The translations under genes were made by a program, and so were the position numbers. A DNA stretch of 38,065 nucleotides, from positions 1-38,065 of the forward strand of contig JACQUW010000031.1 of the NCBI GenBank assembly GCA_016210115.1, given 5' to 3'. The notes under the pieces were generated by a model. That model worked only from the letters and a program-made list of their open reading frames with translations, did no database searches and was not told the DNA's origin. Position 1 is the stretch's first letter; each line of letters starts with the position of its first letter. Source of the DNA: Deltaproteobacteria bacterium (GTDB lineage Bacteria; Desulfobacterota; Binatia; UBA9968). This document shows positions 23,154 to 30,960 of the stretch, in pieces.

Positions 23154-23960
23154 ATGAAGTTTCTCGCCGCGGCAATTCAAATGCTTGCAACATCCGATAA
23201 GGATGCAAATCTAGCAGAAGCGGAGTCCCGGGTTCGCGAGGCGGTTGCGAGGGGATCTCAGGTCGTCGCCCTTCCCGAAGTTTTCAACTGGCGGGGAGAT
23301 AGGAGCGAAGAAGCAAAATACGCAGAAACGATTCCTGGTCCTACTGCTGATTTCATGGCTCGTTTGGCGCGCGAGTTGGGGATCTATCTTCTCTCAGGCT
23401 CTATCCTTGAGCGAATTCCCGATCGCAGCAAGTGTTACAACACGAGTCTGCTGTTGAATCCAGAGGGGAAGATCATCGCCCGCTACCGGAAGATCCACCT
23501 TTTCGACGTGGCTATCGAAAGGGGAGTTTCCATCATGGAATCCGAAAGCCGCCAGGCAGGAGAAGAGATTGTCGTAGGCGAAACTGAGTTTTGTTCCATG
23601 GGGCTTACAATATGCTACGACCTGCGGTTTCCTGAACTTTACCGCGCGTTAGGAGCGAAGGGAGCCCTGGTGGTTTTTGTGCCATCTGCCTTCACGGCTC
23701 TCACGGGAGAGGCGCATTGGGAATCCCTCCTGCGGGCACGGGCCATAGAAAATCAGGTCTATATCGTGGCGCCAGACCAGATCGGGAGCAACCCAAAAAG
23801 CTTTTCCACCTATGGGAATTCAATGATTGTCGATCCCTGGGGAAGAATTCTGGCAAGGGCATCCGATAAGCCCGCTGTAATTATAGCCGAGATCGATCTC
23901 ACCTACCTTTCCAAAATTCGCGCGGAACTTCCAGCTCTAACTCATCGTAAGCTTTTGTAG
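23154..23960 (+). CDS. Nitrilase-family carbon-nitrogen hydrolase, omega-amidase/Nit-like
   Basis: A 268-residue cytoplasmic enzyme with the complete triad: E42 (V-A-L-P-E-V-F-N), K113 (RYRKIHLFD) and C154 (LTICYDLRFPELYR). The sequence pattern is that of Nit1/Nit2 amidases, which hydrolyse omega-amides such as alpha-ketoglutaramate or deaminated glutathione. Length equals the family norm. Closeness to glnK-amtB agrees with a role in amide nitrogen turnover but is not proof. Ribosome site is weak (GGGTTAAGCC). Confidence 0.87.
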   Translation: MKFLAAAIQMLATSDKDANLAEAESRVREAVARGSQVVALPEVFNWRGDRSEEAKYAETIPGPTADFMARLARELGIYLLSGSILERIPDRSKCYNTSLLLNPEGKIIARYRKIHLFDVAIERGVSIMESESRQAGEEIVVGETEFCSMGLTICYDLRFPELYRALGAKGALVVFVPSAFTALTGEAHWESLLRARAIENQVYIVAPDQIGSNPKSFSTYGNSMIVDPWGRILARASDKPAVIIAEIDLTYLSKIRAELPALTHRKLL

Positions 23961-24011
23961 GGCTAATTTATCTGCCGGCTTTTGTCTGAATGGGTTCCTT
24001 CCAGCGGCTGA

Positions 24012-24305
24012 GAGGGCATCCGGTTTTCGCTGTTTCGTCTTGAGCAGTGGATGATCTCGGCCGTTCTCGATAACGCCACCCTGGCGGCAGCTGAAGTCGG
24101 CCCCACACTAAGTGAATCCCAGATTGAAAGCGCGTTGCTGGGTCTCCTGATTTCAGGAGGCATGCTTATCCCCGGCAATATCCCCAACATCATTGCGGCG
24201 CACAGATTACAGATCAAGAGTACAGAATGGGCTCGAATAGGTGTGCCACTGGGCTTTGTCCTTATGGCTCTCACTGCAGTTCTCTTGATGTCGGGATTGC
24301 TTTAG
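24012..24305 (+). pseudogene. C-terminal relic of a DUF1646-type membrane transporter
   Basis: An open stretch begins after a TGA at 24009; the first ATG is at 24051. It encodes W-M-I-S-A-V-L-D-N-A-T-L-A-A-A-E, then G-G-M-L-I-P-G-N-I-P-N-I-I-A-A and a final hydrophobic helix (GVPLGFVLMALTAVLLMSGLL). This is the C-terminal quarter of DUF1646/ArsB-NhaD-type putative cation transporters, which are about 350 residues long. The N-terminal three quarters are absent and bases 23961-24011 show no trace, so it is a truncated remnant. No ribosome site precedes the ATG. Confidence 0.65.
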
Positions 24306-24320
24306 GAAATTTCTATGTCC

Positions 24321-24359
24321 CTGCACAGTGATTGGGCATATTGCCCAATCACTGTGCAG
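24321..24359. promoter_or_regulatory. 39-bp palindrome resembling paired NtrC enhancer sites
   Basis: Two perfect 18-base arms (CTGCACAGTGATTGGGCA and its complement) flank TAT. Each arm contains a 17-mer, TGCACAGTGATTGGGCA, matching 10 of 12 defined positions of the NtrC site TGCAC-N5-TGGTGCA. The centre is about 113 bases upstream of the sigma-54 -24 box at 24453, a normal enhancer distance, and the two sites are 20 bp (two helical turns) apart. There is no T-run, so a terminator role is less likely. Confidence 0.65.
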
Positions 24360-24452
24360 CTCTTGCTGCCTCTTTATCCTGGCTCGACGCCTCGTTTCAG
24401 ACAAGCTCTGCTTTCGGTCTAAGATTAGGGATCTCAACCGGCAGGGTATTTC

Positions 24453-24468
24453 TGGCATACGACTTGCT
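24453..24468 (+). promoter_or_regulatory. Sigma-54 promoter for the ANTAR gene
   Basis: TGGCATACGACTTGCT has the invariant GG and GC at the right spacing of the -24/-12 consensus TGGCACG-N4-TTGCW. It lies about 170 bases upstream of the ANTAR start, downstream of the palindromic enhancer-like site. A sigma-70-like TTGACA-N17-TTAAAG at 24490-24518 could give additional basal expression. Confidence 0.7.
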
Positions 24469-24640
24469 CCCAAAACCGCTCGTGTGATTTTGACAGGCCA
24501 ACTGGTCGCCGATTAAAGAAACTTCGTTCTTTCAACATAAGTCTCCGGGAAAGTCGAGGAACTTTTACCGAGTATGGTTGGAAAAGCGGACTGAGCCTCT
24601 ATTACGCCCTGCAAAAAGACGCAAGAAAGAAAAGCGACAG

Positions 24641-25237
24641 ATGAAAAGTAAGGTGTTGGTGATAGACGATCATCTCCAATCTAAATTCTTTCTTCTTGCC
24701 GCCTTAAAGGATAGGGGCTTTGAAGTTGCTGGAGAAGGGGCGAGCGGAAAAGACGCTGTTGGATTGGCGAAGGGCACGGCTCCTGATGTGGTTCTGATGG
24801 CCGTAGGCCTTTCCGATATGGACGGAATCACAGCCGCGCGCGAGATTATGGAGAAGAATCCGCTTCCTATAGTCCTACTTACAAGTCATTGCGAGACAGA
24901 AACCATTGAGCGGGCAAAAGAGGCAGGCGTGATGGCCTATCTCATCAAGCCTTTAAGAGAGGAAGAACTGCTTCCAACTATTGAGCTGGCGATCTTCCAA
25001 TTCGCGGAGTTCAACTCCTTAAGAAGGGAGAACGAGGATCTCAAAAAAACCTTAGAGATGCGCAAAACTATGGAGCGGGCGAAGGGGATCCTGATGAAAA
25101 ATCAGGGACTATCTGAGGCCGAGGCGTTTTCGCTTATTCGGAAGAAGAGCATGGATATGCGTAAACCTATGGTGGAGATCGGCCGTGCGATTATCCTCGC
25201 AGACGAGATGATCGGAAAAAAGGGAGAGGCTAATTGA
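24641..25237 (+). CDS. ANTAR-domain response regulator (NasT/AmiR-like) lacking the phospho-acceptor Asp
   Basis: A 198-residue protein from the ATG at 24641. Residues 1-120 form a receiver domain with acidic pair D9-D10, Thr/Ser at 81-82 and K103 (YLIKPLRE), but the phosphorylated Asp is replaced by A54 (VLMAVGLSDMDG instead of VLMD...). A coiled linker (about 122-140) leads to the ANTAR domain (about 140-195: M-E-R-A-K-G-I-L-M-K, L-S-E-A-E-A-F, IRKKSMDMRKPMVEIGRAII). ANTAR proteins bind paired hexaloop RNA hairpins and prevent termination, often in nitrogen-use genes. With a sigma-54 promoter before it and glnK-amtB after it, nitrogen control is likely. Loss of the Asp implies control by something other than phosphorylation, such as partner binding. 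Confidence 0.88.
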   Translation: MKSKVLVIDDHLQSKFFLLAALKDRGFEVAGEGASGKDAVGLAKGTAPDVVLMAVGLSDMDGITAAREIMEKNPLPIVLLTSHCETETIERAKEAGVMAYLIKPLREEELLPTIELAIFQFAEFNSLRRENEDLKKTLEMRKTMERAKGILMKNQGLSEAEAFSLIRKKSMDMRKPMVEIGRAIILADEMIGKKGEAN

Positions 25238-25619
25238 GATGAGCAGGTCACGCGGTTGGTTGCCTGTTGTCCAGGGAACCAAGAGATCTTCAGTGGAGGC
25301 GGAAGCGAAACAGCATGAAGACTTTTATTTTTCTCGAAGGGGTTTTTGTCTCCAGGCCCGATGAGGAGATACGGGATGTTCCTTTTCTTGAGCTGGCGGA
25401 TCGTTTGAGCTGAAACATGGACAGACACCAAACAGCGCCGGGGTTCACCTGGACGGCTAGCTTGAGGCCGAGCGCCTGGTTTTAAGCGGGGTCAGATCGC
25501 TGAGACGAGCCCCAGAGATGTTTCGCTATCGTGCTCAATTTTCAGGCAGACTCTGCCTCATCCATGCTCTCTTCAAAATCGTCATGTCCAAAAACCGAGG
25601 TAAATTAGCCACGCTAGAG
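25238..25619. other. Gap with no convincing gene
   Basis: This stretch separates the ANTAR gene from the glnK promoter. A plus-strand frame of 32 codons (MKTFIFLEGVFVSRPDE, 25314 on) and a minus-strand stretch reading SAQTIRQLKKRNIPYLLIG (about 25350-25430) both look vaguely protein-like; at most one is a relic and I recognise neither. A perfect 15-bp dyad AGGCAGACTCTGCCT at 25544-25558 lies about 75 bases upstream of the sigma-54 box and might bind an activator. Confidence 0.35.
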
Positions 25620-25635
25620 TGGTACGAAGATTGCG
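25620..25635 (+). promoter_or_regulatory. Sigma-54 promoter for glnK-amtB
   Basis: TGGTACGAAGATTGCG matches the -24/-12 consensus TGGCACG-N4-TTGC at all but one position, with correct spacing. Transcription would begin near 25646, about 103 bases upstream of the PII start codon. Nitrogen-regulated sigma-54 promoters are usual for glnK-amtB. Confidence 0.75.
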
Positions 25636-25672
25636 TTTGCTAACATCCGTTGGAAGCCCACTTTGGAGCGAA

Positions 25673-26087
<415 letters not shown>

Positions 26088-26129
26088 CAGGCGATCAAAT
26101 CATTATTTATTATCACTATAGGAGGAACA

Positions 26130-27713
26130 ATGGATACTGGAAAAAAATTAAGGCTTCTCACGTCTCTGATCATTGTCTTCTTAGCTCTTATCTCATTGAC
26201 GCGGCTTTCCTTCGCGCAGGAGACGCCACTGCCGATGCAGGCTGCAGCCGAGCAAGCTGCTCCGGCCCCAGCGCCGGATGCCAAGCCCGATCCGGGGAAG
26301 ATGCCCGTGCCGTTTACTCAGGCTCTTCTGGACCAGGTCGGGGGGGCGAAAGTTGCCATGGATTCGGTTTGGACGTTGATAGCGGCGATGTTGGTTTTCT
26401 TCATGAACCTGGGATTCGCTATGGTTGAAACCGGTTTTTGCCGCGCCAAGAATGCAGTCACGATCCTGGCCAAGAACTTTATCGTGTTCGCGGTTGCTTC
26501 CATAGCGTTCCTGGTTCTTGGCTTCGGTCTCATGTTTGGCGACGGCACTCTCTTCTTCGGCACGCACGGCCTTTGGTTGGTCGGAGGCGCGGACAACAGC
26601 CCAGCGATGGCGGATGCCTACAAAGGGGTCTATTCGTCCTTGAACTGGACTGGAACTCCGATCTGGGTGAAGTTTTTCTTTCAGCTGGTCTTTGCCGGAA
26701 CTGCTGCAACGATCGTGTCGGGGGCGGTGGCCGAGCGAATAAAGTTCGGCGCTTTTTATATTTTCAGCTTTCTTATGGTGGGATTAATTTATCCGGTTGT
26801 AGGCCATTGGATTTGGGGCGGAGGCTGGCTGGCTAAGATTGGCATGTTCGACTTTGCCGGCTCTACGGTGGTTCATTCGGTAGGAGGGTGGGCGGCCCTG
26901 ACCGGTGCCATGCTCCTGGGACCACGCATCGGGAAGTACGGTAAAGACGGAAAGATTACACCCATTCCCGGCCACAACATTGCCTTGGCCACTCTTGGAA
27001 CCTTCGTGCTATGGTTCGGCTGGTTCGGATTCAATCCAGGCAGCACGATGGCCGCGGACCCGGGCGCTATCGGACGCATTGCAGTTACAACAAATACCGC
27101 CGCGGCAGGGGGGGCAGTAGCCGCGTCCATAATGGCATGGATGTTTCTTGGTAAGCCCGATCTCACGATGATCCTGAATGGCTCTTTGGCGGGTTTGGTG
27201 GCAATCACGGCTCCCTGCGCCTTTGTCAGCATTCCGAGTTCGCTCATAATCGGATTGCTGGCGGGAGTTCTGGTGGTTGGTTCGGTTCTCTTCTTCGACC
27301 GGGTCAAGGTCGATGATCCGGTCGGAGCCATTTCTGTGCATCTGGTATGTGGAGTGTTCGGGACCTTGGCTGTCGGCCTCTTTGCTCAAGACCATTTTTC
27401 GCCAAATACTACGGGCAACGGTTTGTTTTTCGGTGGGGGAGTTAAGCTTCTCCTTGCGCAGCTCGCGGCCGTCGCGGGAGTGGGAGCTTTTGTAGGAGTC
27501 AGTTCCGTAATCTTCTGGAGCATCATCAAGGCTACGATTGGGCTCCGGGTTTCGCCTGAAGAGGAGATAGAGGGACTGGATCTCGGTGAGCACGGGATTT
27601 CGGCTTACCCTGAGTTTCAGCAACCGAGCGAGGCGTTTCCGATGGAGAGCGCCGCCCTGGCGGGTTCGGCAATATCCAAAGCGCGGCTGGTTACCGTACC
27701 GGAGCGGATTTAA
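26130..27713 (+). CDS. amtB: Ammonium transporter Amt
   Basis: A 527-residue protein with a cleavable signal peptide (to about S-F-A-Q), an Ala/Pro-rich spacer and eleven transmembrane helices. Family blocks are VFFMNLGFAMVETGFCRAKN, DFAGSTVVHSVGGWAALTGA with the first pore His, LGTFVLWFGWFGFNPGST and V-G-A-I-S-V-H-L-V-C-G-V-F-G-T with the second pore His. AGGAGG precedes the ATG. It conducts ammonium under PII control; the gene pair shares the sigma-54 promoter at 25620. Its N-terminal extension is longer than in E. coli AmtB. Confidence 0.95.
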   Translation: MDTGKKLRLLTSLIIVFLALISLTRLSFAQETPLPMQAAAEQAAPAPAPDAKPDPGKMPVPFTQALLDQVGGAKVAMDSVWTLIAAMLVFFMNLGFAMVETGFCRAKNAVTILAKNFIVFAVASIAFLVLGFGLMFGDGTLFFGTHGLWLVGGADNSPAMADAYKGVYSSLNWTGTPIWVKFFFQLVFAGTAATIVSGAVAERIKFGAFYIFSFLMVGLIYPVVGHWIWGGGWLAKIGMFDFAGSTVVHSVGGWAALTGAMLLGPRIGKYGKDGKITPIPGHNIALATLGTFVLWFGWFGFNPGSTMAADPGAIGRIAVTTNTAAAGGAVAASIMAWMFLGKPDLTMILNGSLAGLVAITAPCAFVSIPSSLIIGLLAGVLVVGSVLFFDRVKVDDPVGAISVHLVCGVFGTLAVGLFAQDHFSPNTTGNGLFFGGGVKLLLAQLAAVAGVGAFVGVSSVIFWSIIKATIGLRVSPEEEIEGLDLGEHGISAYPEFQQPSEAFPMESAALAGSAISKARLVTVPERI

Positions 27714-27718
27714 AGAGG

Positions 27719-27766
27719 TTTGGGTGCCGGGAAGCTTAGCCATCGTTTTGCTTCCCGGCACCCAAA
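27719..27766. repeat. 17-bp perfect inverted repeat between amtB and the porin gene
   Basis: TTTGGGTGCCGGGAAGC (27719-27735), a 14-base loop, and GCTTCCCGGCACCCAAA (27750-27766) form a very stable hairpin six bases past the amtB stop. It has no T-tract. It may protect the 3' end of the glnK-amtB message or reduce expression of the porin relative to amtB. Confidence 0.6.
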
Positions 27767-27813
27767 AACCTGTGCTGGAAGTTATCCTAAACTTAAGTAA
27801 GGAGGTTGGTGAG

Positions 27814-29061
27814 ATGAAAAAGGCTGTGATGGCGGTGGTACTGGCTGTCGGGTTCCTCTTGAGTCTGAACTCTGGCTTTGCTCAGGAGCCCAAGCCGCTG
27901 GCGCCGGGTTGGTTGAGCCTGGATAGTAGCGTGGGGGTACTGGACAAGCAGATCGAGCAGGGGAAAGGTTCCATAGAAAAGGCATTGGGAATAGCTATCA
28001 GCGGGTTCGTCGACGCCAGCTACACGGGTAGCTCCAATCGCCCGCGCGCTCCCCGGAATATCAGCGGCAGATATTTTGACAAAGACCACGGGAAGGTCGT
28101 GTTTAATGATTTCAACCTGACTTTAGAGAAGCCCGAGAAAGATTGGGGAGTCGGCTTTAAGTTGGTGGGCGATTTTGGACGTACCGCTGAGCTCCTGAGA
28201 GAGGCGACGTTGTGGGGGACTCGGCTTCAGGACGAGCCATCGGCAGAGTTGCGCGAAGCCTTTATCACTTTCACGATTCCCATTGGCGCGGGGCTTCAGG
28301 TCAAGGGAGGAAAATTCGTCACTTTGATGGGGACTGAGGTCATTCCCGCTCCTGGGTCACCCAATCCGAATATCTCTCGTTCTTTTGCCTTTAATTTTGC
28401 CATTCCTCTCACGCACACTGGAGTCCTGTTTAGCTATCCTGTGGCGTCTTGGTTGACTCTCATGGGTGGGCCGGTGACCGGGTGGGATAACCCTCGCGAC
28501 AACAACAGCAGCCCGTCCTTTCACGGAGGGTTGACCTTCACTCCAGCCGAGCTTTTTTCACTGACAAGCAGCATCATGGTGGGTCCGGAGCAGAGGCATA
28601 ATATCAGCAATCAAAGATTCACCTGGAGTAACGTAGCCACGATCAAACCGACGGCCCCCCTGACGCTTTTCATCGAGTATACACTGGGCCATGAGGAGAA
28701 CGCGCCAACTCCTACAGGCACTGACGATTCGCCATGGCACGCTCTGGCGGCTATCGCTTCTTACGACTGGACTGACCGGTTCAACACGGCCCTTAGGGGG
28801 GAGGTTTTCTGGGATAAGGAGGCTGCAAGAACATGCGGCGCGCTAGCTTTTTCTTGCGCTGGTTTTGCCGGTACGTCTCCTTTGAACAGCCTAACTCTGG
28901 GCGAAATTACGCTGACTGCTGCCTATAAGTTCACGGCCAAGCTTCTGGGCCGTTTTGAGCTACGTCAAGACTGGGCGGATGAGAGAGTGTTTCAGAAACG
29001 AAGCAGCAGCGCGGACAAGAACCAGACGACTTTAGCTTTACAGGCGATCTACACTTTCTGA
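27814..29061 (+). CDS. Outer-membrane beta-barrel porin, BBP2-like
   Basis: A 415-residue protein from MKKAVMAVVLAVGFLL, with AAGGAGG nine bases upstream; the frame is open earlier only through the amtB tail. After the signal peptide (cut near G-F-A-Q) come alternating hydrophobic strands: I-S-G-F-V-D-A-S-Y, GVGFKLVGDFGRTAELL, REAFITFTIPIGAGLQVKGG and F-A-F-N-F-A-I-P-L-T-H-T-G. It ends T-L-A-L-Q-A-I-Y-T-F, a typical barrel end. The pattern fits the outer-membrane beta-barrel (BBP2) family that accompanies ammonium transporters in several Gram-negative bacteria. It may admit ammonium or small solutes; the substrate is inferred from position only. Confidence 0.82.
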   Translation: MKKAVMAVVLAVGFLLSLNSGFAQEPKPLAPGWLSLDSSVGVLDKQIEQGKGSIEKALGIAISGFVDASYTGSSNRPRAPRNISGRYFDKDHGKVVFNDFNLTLEKPEKDWGVGFKLVGDFGRTAELLREATLWGTRLQDEPSAELREAFITFTIPIGAGLQVKGGKFVTLMGTEVIPAPGSPNPNISRSFAFNFAIPLTHTGVLFSYPVASWLTLMGGPVTGWDNPRDNNSSPSFHGGLTFTPAELFSLTSSIMVGPEQRHNISNQRFTWSNVATIKPTAPLTLFIEYTLGHEENAPTPTGTDDSPWHALAAIASYDWTDRFNTALRGEVFWDKEAARTCGALAFSCAGFAGTSPLNSLTLGEITLTAAYKFTAKLLGRFELRQDWADERVFQKRSSSADKNQTTLALQAIYTF

Positions 29062-29084
29062 TGTCATGACTGCCAGCGCGACCG

Positions 29085-29111
29085 CGCTTGCCTCGGGAAT
29101 CGAGGCAAGCG
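29085..29111 (+). terminator. Hairpin after the porin gene
   Basis: CGCTTGCCTCG, a five-base loop and CGAGGCAAGCG form an 11-bp perfect stem 24 bases past the porin stop. No T-run follows, so it is a probable transcript end or processing site rather than a full rho-independent terminator. The remaining bases to 29243 hold nothing else I recognise. Confidence 0.5.
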
Positions 29112-29243
29112 GGTTCTCCCGCCATTGTTATTCCATCTTCAACATCCTCTTTCCGCACGGGCCGAAATCTGTAACCTGATCGAGGGCGTGAGCCGTTGCG
29201 GGATTGCTCATCTCCACGCATCTGTATTAAAGAATGTAAGGGC

Positions 29244-30869
29244 ATGAGCTTCAAATCACTTCTTCTAGAAGGGACCCCCACGGCTTCCTATATTTATCCC
29301 ATCTTACTTGCCGTTTGGGCCGGGTTGCTTTTTTTTCCCGCACTGGGCGAGAGAGATTTTTGGGCGCCTGTCGAGCCTCGGTATGCGGAGATCGCAAGAG
29401 TCATGTTTGTCGAAGGCGAGTGGATCGTGCCGAAGGTGAACGGCGAAATTTATACGGACAAGCCTATTTTCTACTTCTGGTTGGTCCTGATTGGCTCGAA
29501 GCTGTTGGGAGGAGTCAATGAGTGGACGGTGCGTCTCCCCTCCGCGCTCGGCGCTCTCGGGCTCGTGCTGACAACCTACGCCTTGGGCCGCGATTTTTTT
29601 AATCCCCGAGTCGGGCTTTACGCCGGCGTGATCCTCGCGACTTGCGCGCGCGTCCTGTGGGAGGCGAGATGGGCCCATACGGACATGCTTTTCAGTTTTT
29701 TTTCCACCCTCGGGCTTTATTTGTTTGCCCGAGCCATTTTTGAAAAAGGCAAACCGAGTGAGATCCTCCTCGCTTACGCGTTGATCGGTCTAGCTACATT
29801 GACGAAAGGCTTGATCGGAGTGGTACTTCCTGGGCTCGTTTTATTGGCTTTCGTCGTCTGCCGAGCGGAATGGCGTTCGATTTTTGAGTGGCGTCTCGGT
29901 TGGGGTTTGTTGATTTTTCTGTTAGTGACGCTTCCCTGGTTCGGCTGGGTGAGCGCTGCAACCGATGGAAAGTGGCTGCAAGACTTTCTCTATGTTCATC
30001 ACTTTCAGCGGTACACGTCAGGCTCGGGACACAGACAGCCTTTTTACTATTATTTGATGACACTTCCGGCCGATTTTTCTCCCTGGAGTATCTTTGCCGC
30101 ACCGGCAGTCTTCGCTTACAGGCCCATTCGGGCACGACTACAGGAGCGCGCAACGCTTTTTTTTCTCCTGTGGTTTTTTTTAATCCTTCTTTTTTTCAGT
30201 TTTTCAAGCACCAAGCGAGACCTGTATCTGCTGCCCCTTTTTACGCCATCGGCTTTGTTTATCGCCTGCTATTTCGATCAGTTGACTCGAGGGACTATCC
30301 ATCAAGACGGCCTTTATCGGGGGTTCTGTTTTGTTTTTTTCAGCCTGCTGGCGACAGCGGGGTTATCTCTTCCTTTTCTGGTGGCGTATTTTCAACAAGA
30401 GGCTGTAGGAATATCATCACCCTTTGCGGTTCTTCTGGTTGCCGGAGGTGCGGCAGCTCTGCTGGCCGTCTGGCGTGGAGCACCGTTAGGGGTTTTTTTC
30501 TCGACCGCCGGAACGTTCTTTTTGGGGTTTCTTTACGCCGCCCTTTGTATATTGCCCTTCATCAATGAATACAAATCACCGAAACCGTTTGCCCTTAAGG
30601 TCAAAGAGATTGTTGACCCAGCCAGATCTCTGTACATCTACGCCGATACTATGAATGATTTTAACTTCTACACGGAACGGGAGGTTATCCCGATTCTTGC
30701 GTCTCCGGGTGAGGTGAGGGGCCTTGCATCTCATTCCAATCCGGCTTATTTGCTCATCAGGGCTCGAGATCTCAAGAAGCTGGACCCTGAAGTCGTCAGT
30801 CACACGCTAGCGATGGCGCGCATAGGCGACAAGTCATGGTATCTGGCCGAGCTTACCAGAAGAAAGTGA
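29244..30869 (+). CDS. PMT/ArnT-like membrane glycosyltransferase
   Basis: A 541-residue integral membrane protein from MSFKSLLLEG. It has about twelve helices and the GT-C features of this group: an early periplasmic loop with the acidic motif R-D-F-W-A-P-V-E-P-R-Y-A-E-I-A, then NGEIYTDKPIFYFWLV and W-A-H-T-D-M, as in ArnT-type enzymes that use polyprenyl-phosphate sugars. The soluble C-terminal part (about 440-541) is periplasmic. It probably glycosylates lipid A, another lipid or protein outside the membrane. No partner genes stand beside it, so the acceptor is unknown. Confidence 0.85.
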   Translation: MSFKSLLLEGTPTASYIYPILLAVWAGLLFFPALGERDFWAPVEPRYAEIARVMFVEGEWIVPKVNGEIYTDKPIFYFWLVLIGSKLLGGVNEWTVRLPSALGALGLVLTTYALGRDFFNPRVGLYAGVILATCARVLWEARWAHTDMLFSFFSTLGLYLFARAIFEKGKPSEILLAYALIGLATLTKGLIGVVLPGLVLLAFVVCRAEWRSIFEWRLGWGLLIFLLVTLPWFGWVSAATDGKWLQDFLYVHHFQRYTSGSGHRQPFYYYLMTLPADFSPWSIFAAPAVFAYRPIRARLQERATLFFLLWFFLILLFFSFSSTKRDLYLLPLFTPSALFIACYFDQLTRGTIHQDGLYRGFCFVFFSLLATAGLSLPFLVAYFQQEAVGISSPFAVLLVAGGAAALLAVWRGAPLGVFFSTAGTFFLGFLYAALCILPFINEYKSPKPFALKVKEIVDPARSLYIYADTMNDFNFYTEREVIPILASPGEVRGLASHSNPAYLLIRARDLKKLDPEVVSHTLAMARIGDKSWYLAELTRRK

Positions 30870-30960
30870 ATCTTTTTATGCGGCAATCCGTTCATTCAAA
30901 GGTTGAGAGCGCCTGGTTTGGGAGTTGATCTTTAGAAGAAGAAGCTGCTAAAGTTAACGT

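Noticed and set aside
24321..24359. Palindrome as a rho-independent terminator of the DUF1646 relic
   Set aside because: There is no T-tract on either side, and the 17-mers and distance to a sigma-54 promoter fit an enhancer better.
25102..25431. Minus-strand frame of 109 codons overlapping the ANTAR gene
   Set aside because: It overlaps a well-supported gene on the other strand and has no ribosome site; only a short piece (SAQTIRQLKKRN...) looks protein-like, too little to call a gene or an insertion-sequence relic.
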